Shown here in pieces: positions 45,186 to 56,345 of a DNA stretch of 64,000 nt. Position numbers and translations under genes: made by a program. Numbering within the stretch: the first letter of the stretch is position 1; every line of letters starts with the position of its first letter. Origin of the DNA: Apostichopus japonicus (taxonomy: Eukaryota > Echinodermata > Holothuroidea > Aspidochirotida > Stichopodidae); NCBI RefSeq assembly GCF_037975245.1, contig NC_092576.1, forward strand, positions 39,393,611 to 39,457,610, read 5' to 3'. Below the pieces are notes generated by a model that was given only the letters and a program-made list of their open reading frames with translations, searched no databases and was not told the origin of the DNA.

Positions 45186-45665
45186 ATATTCATAGGCCCC
45201 GGAATCCGAACAGTTGGAATTAGAATAGCTAAACGGTAAGTTCACAACGTTCTTTTCATCAAGATTTCCTTATGCTGCATTTACACTAGACCACGATTCC
45301 CACGATCGCCACGATTTTTCAAAAAGCGTGGAGCTCCACGATATATTAATGTTTTTTTTTTCTTTCTCCACGCTTTCAAACGTTTTGTAACGATTTATAA
45401 CGCTTTGCTAGGAAACCAGTGCCTTCCGGTCAAGGCCTGCGACGATTTTCATTACGTTCCCCCAAGTTATCTTACGATCACCACGATAAGCTCTCGCGTT
45501 CTGCCTCGTTCTGCTAAGTTCTGTTGAGGTCCCTCAGGTTCATCAAGTTCTCCTAAGATTTATGCACACGATTTGACTAAAATTACCACGCTTGAATCCC
45601 GATTGGGGTATAAAGAGGAGGCCGGGGCCACTCTCTCATTCGTTCCAGAGAAACAATGAGGAAGC

Positions 45666-45875
45666 ATGCTTCCAAGAGATGAAGAAGATATTGAATTGGC
45701 AATTCTGGTTTATGCTTATATTGTCGCTAAAAAAAGAAGGCAGCGGCAAGAAGAAGAGTCAGAACGGAGCAGGGTGGAAAAGAGTGGAAGGCTGAGGAGG
45801 CCAAGGAGAAGACCTAGAAGGTGGTGTGTGAGACGGTGGTTAAGTGCAGAAAGAAGGATTAAACCTGGGTCCTAA
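45666..45875 (+). pseudogene. Harbinger transposase N-terminal fragment
   Basis: The 69-codon frame reads DEEDIELAILVYAYIVAKKR and later RRPRRRPRRWCVRRWLSAER. An R-rich segment with RRWxVRxW followed by L-x-R resembles the start of PIF/Harbinger transposases. It stops at GS*, and the DDE catalytic domain is absent, so the element cannot be autonomous. The family assignment is by recalled motif plus the TTA target site. Confidence 0.6.
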
Positions 45876-46374
45876 AACACAAGACAAATAAAAGAAACTA
45901 GGCTATAGCTGGTCTCAATGGTCAGATGTTTTCGTGTGAAGCGCTCAAAGGGAAATGAATCTTGGAGAGCGTGGGGGCTCTTTCATATGCAAAATCGGAA
46001 TCGTGTGGGGACCTAACCTAACGTGTCAGATCGTGGGAGCCAAACGCGGCGACCGCAGCAGATCGTAACAGAGCGTGAATAAATTACTCACGCTTCTCAA
46101 AGCATCTTGACGAATCGTAGTAGAGCGTGTTCCTCACGTAGTGGATCGTAGTGAAACTTGAGGAAATCGTGTTTCAAAATCCAGCAAGATCTGCTGCGAT
46201 AGTGCACTAAGGTCTGTTTCGCTCTGTTACGCTCAGTTCAACTGTACTACGATTCCCACGTTCTTTCACGCGCTTTCATGGTTTGGTCTCAGATCGGGAC
46301 AATCGTGCAGGTAAAATTTTTGACTGTCAAAAATTTTGTCACGTTCATGACGATCATCACGATTCAACCAAGTT

Positions 46375-46490
46375 CCCTCAAGACCACCACGACTCTGTCA
46401 CACGACCTCCCACGCTCCTCACGATTCTCTCAAGACCACCACGACTCTGTCACACGACCTCCCACGCTCCTCACGATTCTCTCAAATTGT
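46375..46490. repeat. 55-bp tandem duplication inside Harbinger
   Basis: TCAAGACCACCACGACTCTG and TCACACGACCTCCCACGCTC occur twice in exact tandem. Confidence 0.95.
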
Positions 46491-46511
46491 GGGAATAGTG
46501 GAGAACGTGTA

Positions 46512-47014
46512 TGGCAAGCCATATGGGACAAACACTGCATAATATATCCGCGTAATAATTGGAATTTATACGTGTATTAATTGGAATATATACGCGTACA
46601 TATAATTAGCCAATCATATGGCTTAAATATACCCGCGTATTAATTTGAATGTATACACGTATTAATTCGAATATATACACGTATTAATTCGAATATATAC
46701 ACGTATTAATTCGATTATATATACATATTAATTCGAATATATACACGTATTAATTCGAATATATACACGTATTAAATAAAATACATATGGGGATTAAATC
46801 CAATATATGCACGGATTAATTAGAATATACACATTTCCGCTATTTCTGTGTACATATACCAACGATAAATGTTTTGGCGGGCTCGCGAGATCGCTTCAAA
46901 AAGCGAAACTTTACACATGTAGGCTACAACACATGTATATTCGAATTAATACGCGTAAATATTCGAATTAATACGCGGATATATTATGTAGTGTTTGTCC
47001 CACATGGCTTGCCA
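46512..47014. mobile_element. Nested TA-flanked MITE with internal minisatellite
   Basis: It begins TGGCAAGCCATATGGGACAA and ends in its inverted complement (GTGTTTGTCCCACATGGCTTG + CCA). Terminal repeats of about 50 bp differ at few positions. TA flanks both ends (46510-46511, 47015-47016), as for Tc1/mariner. The interior (46560-46800) is a 22-bp array of TATATACACGTATTAATTCG A-type units. Confidence 0.85.
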
Positions 47015-47199
47015 TAAACGTGGCCTAGTGTAAATGCTGCATTACAGCATATTTGCCAGCAAAATTGAAAAACCATGCATGACCATGGAAGAACCAGCAC
47101 AAAAAGATCAGCAGTGTCTTGATAGGCAATTTAATTGGTTATGTAAGTATCACAATATCTTTGCATGCCTACGATGACCTATCCGGGCAGCTTAGCTTT

Positions 47200-47445
47200 T
47201 CGTCAATGCCAACATAGTCTCATAGCAAAGCTTTCATAGTCAAGCTTTGGACCCATAGTGTCAGGGTCGCCGGGAGGAGGGGCGGAGGGATCGGGCATGT
47301 CTGATTGAGCAGAGTACTGCTCCTGCTGGTTAGCAACTATTTCCTTAAACAGCCTGACTAAAACTATTAATGCAACGTTAAGGGTACAGAAGACAAGCAA
47401 TATACACAGAATGGAAGCTTTAAAAACGACAACGAGGGGAATTGC
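47200..47445 (-). CDS. Unknown small open frame with a hydrophobic segment
   Basis: I do not recognise this. The minus-strand frame is open from a stop near 47446 and reads AIPLVVVFKASILCILLVFC, more hydrophobic residues, then RLFKEIVANQQEQYSAQSDM, DPSAPPPGDPDTMGP and KLDYESFAMRLCWH*. This is a single membrane-like segment followed by a Pro-rich polar tail, plausible as a terminal exon of a small membrane protein. There is no ATG in the conserved part and no clear acceptor, so it may be chance. It lies between transposon remnants. Confidence 0.15.
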
Positions 47446-47778
47446 TTAGATACTTGAAGGCTGCTCCATACCTGGCAATCCCACCCTCCCGGGAGGAGAA
47501 TTAAGCTAAGAATAAAGGAAAAGAAAAAATCACTTCCAAGTGGCTGGGCTGTTCCCCGGAAGAGAACTATTATTCCGGAATTTGACTCACAAGCCCTCTA
47601 GCCATCGGGTTCCTACCCCCACACCCCCACCCCCCCCCCCCCCACCCCAACACCCTTCTCACTCCGACCTCCTTATTCAATATTCTGATTCAATTATTCT
47701 GAATACTGCCGTATGTAATAATTGGTTTGATTTTTGTGTTATAGGTTTGTAAAAGAATGTGTGGAGTGAGACAATTAA

Positions 47779-48329
47779 AAGGATACTCCATGCCCAAATC
47801 TCACTTGATATGTTTTAGAGAAGTAAAATCTAAGCTTGGTGGTAAAACTTTCACTCAATTCCAATAAACAGTTTTCGAGATATTAACATTTGAATATATC
47901 TAATTTTCCACCAAAAGTGGACTAGAAGCAAACAGGAGTGAAGTTATTGTTGCACACTGACAACAGTGCTTTGTGTTTTTTCTTTATTTTCCAGTCTATT
48001 GTATTGACCTTGAAATGGATAGGTGCCGGTTGTGAAGTGCACATGAATCAAATGCATGTGGTGAACTTACAATTGTGAAAATCACAGATTTTGGAATAGA
48101 AAAGTAGATGCAAATTTTAAATGAAAAACAAAACATATTCTATAACTGTGCAACAATGACATCACACCTGTTTGCTTCTTGTTCATTTTAGCCTGGCTAT
48201 GAAGGTGAAAACTTATATTGTTAATATCTCAACAACCAAAAAAAGAAATTGAATGCAAATTTCACCATAACGCTTAGTTTATGTTCTTCTTGTACCTGTC
48301 AAAATATCATTTTGGTCTGGACTATCCTT
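47779..48329. mobile_element. TTAA MITE with long inverted repeats (family C)
   Basis: It is flanked by TTAA at 47775-47778 and 48330-48333. The ends are AAGGATACTCCATGCCC and, inverted, AAGGATAGTCCAGACCA. Imperfect inverted homology continues for more than 100 bp, including CGAGATATTAACA versus TGAGATATTAACA. It is structurally like family B but different in sequence. Confidence 0.85.
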
Positions 48330-48333
48330 TTAA

Positions 48334-48830
48334 GATTACTAAAAATTCTAAAGTGTTTTTAAGATCCTCCGGGCTCTCCCGGAAGTGACATCAATGTGTT
48401 TTTTAAAGTTAAGCTTTCTGTCCAGGGTATTTCCCAAGAAAACAGCCTCTTTACAGGGATAATGTTATAGTGCTAGAACGTTTGCTATAATGGTCCTCAG
48501 TCACATCATTAGAGAAAGGACATTAAACTTAGATTTATCTGGGTTTTATTTTTACTCTCCATTTACTACACCAGGTGCTGATGCAGTTTTAAACAAACTA
48601 CCACATGCATAAATTATTCTACTACTGTGACAAAATAGCGAGGTCGTCGTCGCCTTGACGGCATTGTGTAGAATTAAGCTTATTGTAAGCTACGGACCCG
48701 ATATCTTAGTTTATAGGCCTTAATGAGAAAATTGAATGGAAAAGGGAATTCCGGAGTTATAGGCAAGCCATAGACATGACTCACTTTCTCAAACTTTACA
48801 TATAGTTGATCGCACAACCGGCATTAAAGA
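48334..48830. other. Intergenic, no gene recognised
   Basis: Nothing is recognised between MITE family C and the right CATATG arm. Confidence 0.4.
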
Positions 48831-48837
48831 GCAAACT

Positions 48838-49290
48838 TTCTTCCAATCAGAGCATTAGAAAATAACATGTGACAACGGTCGTCCAATCAGAGCACGAAAA
48901 TCTGACATATGTCTATTGAATTCGACATATGTCACTTTATTTCGACATATGTCAATTTAATTCGACATATGTCAATTGAATTTGACATATGTCAATTTAA
49001 TTCGACATATGTCACTTTATTTCGACATATGTCAATTTAATTCGACATTATGTCAATTTAATTTGACATATGTCAATTTAATTCGACATATGTTAATTTA
49101 ATTCGACATATGTCAATTTAATTCGACATATGTCAATTTAATTCGACATATGTTAATTTAATTCGACATATGTCACTTTATTTCGACATTAGTCAATTTA
49201 ATTCGACATGTGTCAAATAAATTCGACATATGTCAATTTAATTCGATATATGTCAATTTAATTTGACATGTTTTATGTCGATTCAAGTGA
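48838..49290 (-). repeat. CATATG 20-bp minisatellite, right arm
   Basis: About 18 copies of a 20-bp unit ATTCGACATATGTCAATTTA occupy 48900-49275. The inner end (48855-48905) is the inverted copy of the CTGATTGG/GTCACATGT block of the left arm at 45025-45095. Every unit contains the NdeI-type CATATG, which is also an E-box sequence. Confidence 0.95.
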
Positions 49291-50450
49291 TTTCGACTAG
49301 AAAACACTCCACGAATTCGATTTCAATTTACTGTAAGTAAAAGCCCGTTGTGGGGGTCCACTTGTGGTAGCGGAGGGCCCTGGAAGCGCTCGCGTGTTGT
49401 AAGCCTAATATTACTTACCGGGTAGGTTGTAAGGAAGAAACAGGGAGAACGGTTTTGCCCTATAACTTAGTTCTTCATGTTTTTTCAAGTTAGTATACTC
49501 CTATATTTCGTTGGTATAAGGCCACGCTGAATTCTACTCCAATTCTGAGACCGACTTGAAATCGATTAAGGACCATGATTTTCACTGGGGACGGTCACAC
49601 CCACTTCCCAAGCACACTCCAGCCGTATAAATTGATGTAGGCCTACATGTCCTCCATCAGCTCAATTAATGTTCGGCAAGGCATGCAGTCAGTGAGCAAT
49701 ACGTTATCCTACCATATTTACGGTTCAAACGAATGGTGGATACCTTGAAAATTGTAATTTGCCAATTTTTGACGTTTTATCAAGAAATACTAATTGTTGG
49801 AAATGGTAATGTTTCAAATATTTACCGTTTTCCAATGTGTATGATTCGCCAACGCAATGTCATCTCTACACTTCCGTACGTAATTTATGCCGAATGTATT
49901 TGATCCATACAAATTCCTTATCAATTTCTTTGATTTGATCACATACACACACTAGATTTCAGAATAGCTCCACGACTCCCTGGGACTATTTGTGTAGCAA
50001 CTAGAATTATGGTGGTATCGAAGTGCCAGAGGAGAAATAAGTTTACCAAGTTATAACTAATTACGACATCTCTCAACAATTTAGAAATCTATTTCCCATC
50101 ACTGTAGCTGGACAAGCTAGCAAATGTACTAAAGCCAACTAGCTTTCTCTAAAGAAGAGCTACTCTCATCTAGAAGTCACACACTATACTATATTTTTTA
50201 CGTACGTGTTATCATTTAAAAGAAATTATGTTAGTGTAACTTACTTTTAAGTCAACAAATGTCAAGTTTGTTCTTCCTTCCGTCTTCACGTCAGGTGTAA
50301 GGGTTCCCTGGTTACAATTGGGTGTTTATGGAAGGTAAGTTTATTGTGACTGGCGCCCCTAGCAAAGAAAGGCAGTACCCAACATATCATGCAGGCTCGC
50401 CATATAGGCTCTATAACTATATATATAGGGCCCTCGGGTTTATACAGTGT
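49291..50450. other. Intergenic between repeat nest and Ras gene
   Basis: No exon is seen. Minus-strand donor-like CCG|GTAAGT at about 49415-49422 and AAA|GTAAGT near 50240 are possible but unsupported. Confidence 0.35.
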
Positions 50451-50455
50451 TTTAA

Positions 50456-50788
50456 AGGGAGTGAAGACTCTCGCACTATGAAACGTCTAATGACGGTATA
50501 ATCTGACCTAGTTTCGAATGAGGTGTAACAGAAATGTTAGACACCACCATTGATCCCAGAAGATACACACACAGATTGCTACCGTCAGTATATAGTGTAC
50601 AGTCAGTACCCACAACACTGCAGTGTACATAGCAGCGCTGGACATCTCAGGTCCAGATAAAGATAACAAGGTATTACATTCCATTACTGTCTGCATTTTG
50701 TAGCGACAAGAAGAAACTTCACTGCAAGCAACGGAAAGTTAACTTTCTTCATAGGGCGACACGCGGTTTGGGCGAGTCTTCAATGCCT
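50456..50788 (-). mobile_element. TTAA MITE family A, copy 5
   Basis: The left TTAA (50452-50455) and AGGGAGTGAAGACTC end are intact. The right end GAGTCTTCAATGCCT is intact but the outer TTAA has become AGCT. The body matches the family. Confidence 0.85.
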
Positions 50789-50877
50789 AGCTGACAGTTT
50801 ACGTCAAAGCGAAAACTGTTGAATTACCTACACAAGATTTTGCTTGGAGCTCCAGGCCCGGCTGGGGGGGGGGGGTG

Positions 50878-51259
50878 CAGTGGCGTAGCTAGGGGTATTG
50901 GTCAGGAGGGGCGAGAATGGTCTGTAGGGGTGCTTTCGACACTATCTAAGCGGAGCGCCACCACAGTTTGGCGCGTAGTGTACAGGATTTTTTTGAGTAA
51001 AGATACTCCCTAGATCGCCGGAAATGACCCTTTCCGGGCCTGGCTAATTTGCAGATAAACGAAGAATAAATAGGTGTCATCGCCAAATTACACACCAACA
51101 AAATGTGATAAATGTCAATAGGTAGATGAGAGCGCAATAAAAAAAGTAAATAATCGCGAATAAGCAAAAAGTGGTAAAGAGCTGAAAAGGGGGCCAGCAG
51201 TCCATTTGAGTCCGTCAGGGGGGCATCCGCCCCCTGACTGTATGGACGCTCCGCCACTG
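50878..51259. mobile_element. hAT-like MITE in a poly-G target
   Basis: CAGTGGCGTAGC at the left and GCTCCGCCACTG at the right are inverted ends. Both sides have a G-run ending in TG, consistent with a GGGGGGTG-like target duplicated and then expanded. GGAGCGCCACCAC and TTTGGCGCGTA inside resemble the element at 2766. Confidence 0.7.
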
Positions 51260-51804
51260 GGGGGGGGGGGTGTAGGTAGGCAGTGTCCTAATTATGTTGA
51301 CGTATTATATATAATACAAGTTGCCTTTATCGTTTTTGTGTTTCTTCATTTTCACTTGCTGTAGTATTTTCAACTTGTCACAAGCGAGTTAGGGTATGCG
51401 ACATTTCCCTACCACACTCTATGTCCTTTGAGCACATCCTCCTCGCTGAAAAAAAAAGAAAAAAAAAAGAAAAAAAGATTTTTCTAACGAACCCTCGTGC
51501 AACGATTTACAAAGTTCCCTTAATCGAATGCATAACACATAAGGCTGACTATACAGTATTTACGAGTTACACCCGACTGCAAACCGATGATAAATTATTT
51601 CTACAGGGATGTGAACAAGGGCGTTGGCTCGAATGGGCACCTCGGAGCTGGTGTTTTATTGCTAACTCTCTATTCAAACGTCTATTATTTACATTACAAT
51701 CCAATCTATAAATATACCTGATTGTATTCCGCGTGTATCACACCCTGTGTACGATACCAACACTGCATCATGGGATATGCCAGCCAGCAACAAACTATCC
51801 CCGC

Positions 51805-51945
51805 TGAGCTAAAGCCCGGTTATCCGAAACTCCGAATAACTGTACTTCCCAACGACGTCATTTTGCTGTGATAAAGCACTAGGCGGATTATGCGGTTTTC
51901 GTTTATCCGACGTTTCGTTTATCTGGGGTGCCCTGCCTGTACTGT
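51805..51945. mobile_element. Possible pogo/Tigger-like MITE
   Basis: CCCGGTTATCCGAAACTCCG on the left and GTTTATCCGACG / GTTTATCTGGGGTGCC on the right are the GTTATCCG words typical of pogo/Tigger ends. It ends CTGTACTG then TA. The left terminus is degraded. Confidence 0.4.
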
Positions 51946-52160
51946 AGATATCAAAGGTTACATGGATAATAGTACCGTGTGTACAAATGTAGGCTAAGTG
52001 ACACACCAATGAGTCAACCCTTTCCACTGGAGCTTATACACAAAGGGGCACAATAATTTCTTTCTTCATGTAGCCCAGTTTGCGCACCACGTGAAGTACA
52101 ACTTTGATCGTCGCTCAAGAATTTATGAGAAGAAGTCAGAAAACAGCTGACGTTACCACC

Positions 52161-52191
52161 ATGACAGAGTATAAACTCGTTGTAGTAGGAG
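52161..52191 (+). CDS. Ras: Ras coding exon 1
   Basis: Codons 1-10 ([10 protein letters not shown]) plus the first base of codon 11. The donor is GTAAAC. The upstream 5'UTR boundary is not visible. Confidence 0.95.
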
Positions 52192-53962
52192 GTAAACTAT
52201 CGTTTCTTTTTCATACTGAAGCTAGCCTAACATTGGCTGTAACATTAGCCTAGGCTAGGTTAGCTTAGAATTGGTGGACTTTCACCATGTTGATTAGTCA
52301 TTACTGTTGTTAAGGGCCCAGTACTGAGATATAAACAAGTTAAGTTTAATACTGTAGTCGCAGTTGTTGCCCTTTACTAGATCAGAAACATGCAAAGCAG
52401 TGTATTTCACCTGCTGTAACTGATACACCAATACTGTGGGTGTACTGAATTGCATTACAAATTACTGTAAAGAGTTAACACTAGCCTAGAATGAGGCTAG
52501 ATACTAATACTAGTATGTATGCCAAAGTGATATCACTCACCATATCAGTCTTGCAGTTAGGTTTGCCTTTGATAATTATCAGTTACAAGCTTGATTGGGT
52601 CTATTCTCTTAACACATTAGGCATTAGCCTACCAATCAGCTACATCGTACAACTTGCAGTATTTTTAAGAATCTGACATATTCTAGTCTACAATAGCATT
52701 TAATTAAATGTTTGCAATAAGAAAACAAACATTGCCAAGACATTGAGTACAAAGCCATATCAATTAGAAATATGCCTAGACTACAGTATAGCTGGCTGGA
52801 AATTCAACAGGCCTAAGCTTATAATTTTTCAGTCAGGCTATGCTATTAAAATTATGCAGATGTTTCTGAAGACCTGTTATTGTCCAGTGTTGTGAATGGT
52901 AGGAATCCAAGTTTTGTTAAAAAGAAACAAGTGCTTGTTTAACCATGACCAAAATACAGTTTGGATCATAAAGTTTAGCAACCTTTTCTAGACTTACTAT
53001 GTCCATAGTAGGTTATAATTTAGTGTTCAACCTCTGTGTAACAGTTCAGAAGGTTCTGAATTTTGTCTTGTATAATATACTATATAGTTTCTGTGTAAAG
53101 AATTGCTATCAATGGATTTGTAATCAATCAATTTGCATAGCATTTTCAATGCGATACTGGATAAATGATCCCTACACAGGTTCTCACAACCTCTTACAGA
53201 AATCATATTGAGTGTTCAAGATTAATTCATTTGGAATTGCACACAAAAATGCTCTATGCAAAATGGGGCCAAATTGGTACAAAAGTTTGCAAAGGTTTAT
53301 ATCAGTTATTTTATGCACAGGACGGTAGTATTTCCAGTATTATATTTTCTTCAAACCTCAAAATTTGCTAGACAAAATGTGAAGACTAGATGTTATTTCC
53401 TGTTAGAAACCCATCAGAAACAATTTGGATCTACGTAGTAATCCAACTCAGTTTATTGAGCCTACAAGAATATGACCTCAAATAAACTTGTGATGAACTG
53501 AAATTTTGCAGTCTGTGGTTTGTAGGCTGAGTACCCATCACTGGTGTTATAGTACAGTAAAAGTGTTTTCTTCCCCAGAATCTTGTAGTTCCTTTGCATG
53601 AGAGCTTGTCCTTCTGTGCAATATCACTATAGCTTCTGTTCATTTCCTTGGTCAGTTCACTGAGAGGATGTGCTAAGAGAAGTTGCTAGTACTACCAAAA
53701 TTTGATGAAGGTTGCCGTGTGTCTGTTAGAATTGGTAACGGTAGTTACCTTGAGAGCGATTGAGAGTGCCTCAAAGTGATAAATAACATGCAAAAATGAA
53801 AATGGTGGAAAGTATGTTGTAATTTTTGGAAACTGTGGCTATCTCTGCATATCTAGCATTTTTGTTATCTGTATATGGTCACTCCAGCCGATATTTTTGT
53901 CACTTTCTTCCAGCTGGAGGTGTCGGGAAGAGCGCCCTTACAATTCAACTGATACAGAACCA
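52161..53962 (+). CDS. Ras: Ras small GTPase, first two coding exons (partial gene)
   Basis: Exon 1 (52161-52191) and exon 2 (53914-53962) join in phase 1 to give [20 protein letters not shown] and IQLIQN plus CA of the next codon. This equals residues 1-27 of H/K/N-Ras: beta1, the P-loop G10-S17 with wild-type G12 and G13, and most of helix alpha1. It distinguishes Ras from Rap, R-Ras and M-Ras, which differ in these residues. The product is a membrane-anchored GTP switch upstream of MAPK signalling. The start has a good context (GTTACCACCATGA). Switch I onwards and the CAAX box are not found up to 64000, so intron 2 is longer than 10 kb. The donor GAG|GTAAAC, acceptor TTCTTCCAG and donor CA|GTGAGT are canonical. 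Confidence 0.95.
52192..53913. other. Ras intron 1
   Basis: A 1.7-kb AT-rich intron. No transposon with clear ends and no further coding signal is seen. Confidence 0.6.
53914..53962 (+). CDS. Ras: Ras coding exon 2 (P-loop)
   Basis: A 49-bp exon completes Ala11 and encodes [15 protein letters not shown] plus two bases of codon 27. The acceptor is TTTCTTCCAG and the donor GTGAGT. Confidence 0.95.
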
Positions 53963-54086
53963 GTGAGTAAACCACATGTTGTTAATAAATGTACAATTAA
54001 ATGTTGAAACCTCAATTAAAATGGTTAAAATGGCAAATATTAGCATTTGCCTTGTAAGATTATCATTGTAGCCTTTAGGCAGATGA

Positions 54087-54361
54087 AATTGCAGGATTTT
54101 TTCGAAAGGAGGGCGTGTGACACAGGGTTAATGAGGCAAACTGCCGTCTATGGGGGTTGGGGGGGGGCCGGAATTGAATGTAAGGTATCAAAGGGTGCCT
54201 GCTGAGGCATATTTAGACTATAGTAACAGTAGGTCTATAATTTGATCTAAACGTACGATTAGGCTATAAACTACTTTGTATGTGTGTATGTATATGTGTT
54301 TGTGTGAAGTTGAAAGGTAGGTGGTGTGTGTTCCACTTCACCCTACTAGATCCGCCCCTGT
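54087..54361. mobile_element. hAT-like MITE, left end eroded
   Basis: The right end ATCCGCCCCTG is the usual CAGGGGCGGAT hAT terminus inverted. The left side, AGGATTTTTTCGAAAGGAGG and GCGTGTGA, is the sub-terminal sequence that usually follows it. The outer left bases and target duplication are not clear. Confidence 0.5.
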
Positions 54362-55930
54362 TATGCAAAAGTTAATATTTATAATTCTCCTTATTATGTT
54401 TGTAGTTTTTACAGTTTTATATGAAGAAGGGAAACAAATTTGATGAGTTTCTTTGTCTTGAGACGTAACAACAGATGAACTGTAATCTGTATAATTAAGA
54501 AACACATACATCTCCTACCTCACAACCCCTCACCCCCCCTCACCCTTCCCTTGTTGGTGCTACTGTTCTTCTCAGGACGTACAACCATACAGCATCTATT
54601 GTTATGTACACCCAAACAGTACTGTAGATCTACTGTATATGCATACAACATGACAGCTGCCGGTTTGAGGTTCATAACGAGCTGTTTGCAAAATAAGAAT
54701 TCATTCATCTACAGTAAGCAGTACCTACATACAGTACATGATCAAGAGAGCCGGGAAATTGTCAGTACTTCAAAAGATTCCTGTTGAGAAGTTTGTTTCA
54801 GAATAATGTATTCAGCCAGATTTAAACTATGCAAATGCGCGTGATCCAAAAATTTCATCCCACACTCGAGAGACATAGATCAGTGTCCACATTGAGTCTT
54901 TAACATACTAAATTATCCTAGTTGGATAGTTTGTAATTACTGTAAGTTGCATTCTTAGTTAACACCTGTAACATATCGGAAAATCCGCCTTGAATACCAA
55001 AAACAATGTTGCATCAAAATAAATCTAGAACAATTGAATAAAGAAGCGATGGCCATTGACAGAAATGACAAAGGTTGACCTTGTTTCAAAGTATGTCATA
55101 AATTCTAGAATATGAAGTTTCTATGAAACTTGAAAATGTTTCCTTAATATAATGTGAACAATTACAAACAAATTATGTTATAATGTGTCCTCTAATTTTA
55201 GACCTGCTTTAGGGGGAAAAAAATTGAAGGTTGAAATTTTTTTGTAAAATAATAGTATGAAGAGTAAGTTTCATCATCATGATGGCCGAAGCTAGCTATA
55301 AAGGGCAATTGTTTCTATCTTAAAATCCTCTATCCAAATCTCTGCAAATGAAAGCAAAGGACTTGCTCAGTGTTAAATGCATACATATTATGTATATGTA
55401 CACAGCCTAATCAAACTACTGTAGTTTCACTGCTTGGTCTGGACCTGCTTGTACACCAGTGTCCAAATTTCCAGGAAATGCTGATTGGAGTAATGGTAAG
55501 ATTGAAAAACAAAAACAAAGAAGACAAAGGGCAATTTACCCTCCCACCACCTCACCCCTCCCCCACACCAAAACAGTATGGTCAAAACAGGAAGAGAGTT
55601 ATTTGGACAACAGCTGAACTTGTGTACCTTTTATCTTTTGTGTAGGCGTTCTGTCAACCTATTGATGTGCTTTGTTCTGTACACTGGAGTGACTGCTGTG
55701 GTCATTTCTGTGGTTTTATATCATGCATCAGATTTTACAAGCATTGTATACAAACCTTGCACTGTACCAGTGTATGTGTTGTGATAGTGCCGTACATGTT
55801 GATATGTACATGTGGGAGCATGGGGAGGTGGTGGGAGAATGGAGGTGGGGGTTGGGGGATGGGGGATGGGATGAATTAACTGGACAAGCAGGAAGGATTC
55901 TGTCTGGATGAGGAAGGGATGAAAGATGTT
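54362..55930. other. Ras intron 2, no exon seen
   Basis: Searched for Ras exon 3 (FVDEYDPTIEDS) without success. A G-rich GGTGGGGG stretch lies at 55815-55870. Short frames here are unsupported. Confidence 0.5.
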
Positions 55931-55934
55931 ATTA

Positions 55935-56330
55935 TTATAATATAACAAATTTATATGGCGCTCTTTTCATGCTTAAGCATGTTCAAGAGCCCTTTACAAT
56001 GACAACAAAATGACAAAACCCTTAAAAAATGAATATGAAGAGTAAAATTAATGCAGCTTAAATATTAATATAAAAATATTCTGTAACACAAGCTTCGAGA
56101 GCATCTATGGCCATAATGGTGTTGAGTCCAACTGCCTGTCAATGTCATCTTCATAGTAATATTTCCTGTGTTATGAACATTATTACAAGTTTACTGCTGA
56201 CATTTTTGCAAAATTTGTAACATGAAAATTTTTGTGGGGATTGTCGCCATGCATCTTAATCATAATAATAATAATAATAATAATGTTGATTTATAATGCG
56301 CACATATTCACCCGGAAGAGTGCTCAAGGG
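55935..56330. repeat. Retroelement-like tails and (TAA)n
   Basis: (TTAT)n/(TAA)n tracts adjoin ATTTATATGGCGCTCTT at 55950 and GATTTATAATGCGCACATAT at 56285. Both resemble the GCGCTATATAAAT tail at 37715. They are probably 3' ends of one SINE/LINE family. A G-rich run lies at 56328-56345. Confidence 0.45.
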
Positions 56331-56345
56331 GGGTGGGGGGGGGGG

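Larger units (their letters stand above)
45273..47041 (+). mobile_element. PIF/Harbinger transposon, internally deleted
   Basis: Terminal repeats TGCTGCATTTACACTAG and, inverted, TGCAGCATTTACACTAG are flanked by TTA at 45270-45272 and 47042-47044. The interior is dense in CACGATT/CGTGG words on both sides, giving long sub-terminal inverted homology. It retains an N-terminal transposase fragment and carries a nested TA element. The 1769-bp total drops to about 1.26 kb without the nested insert. Confidence 0.85.
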
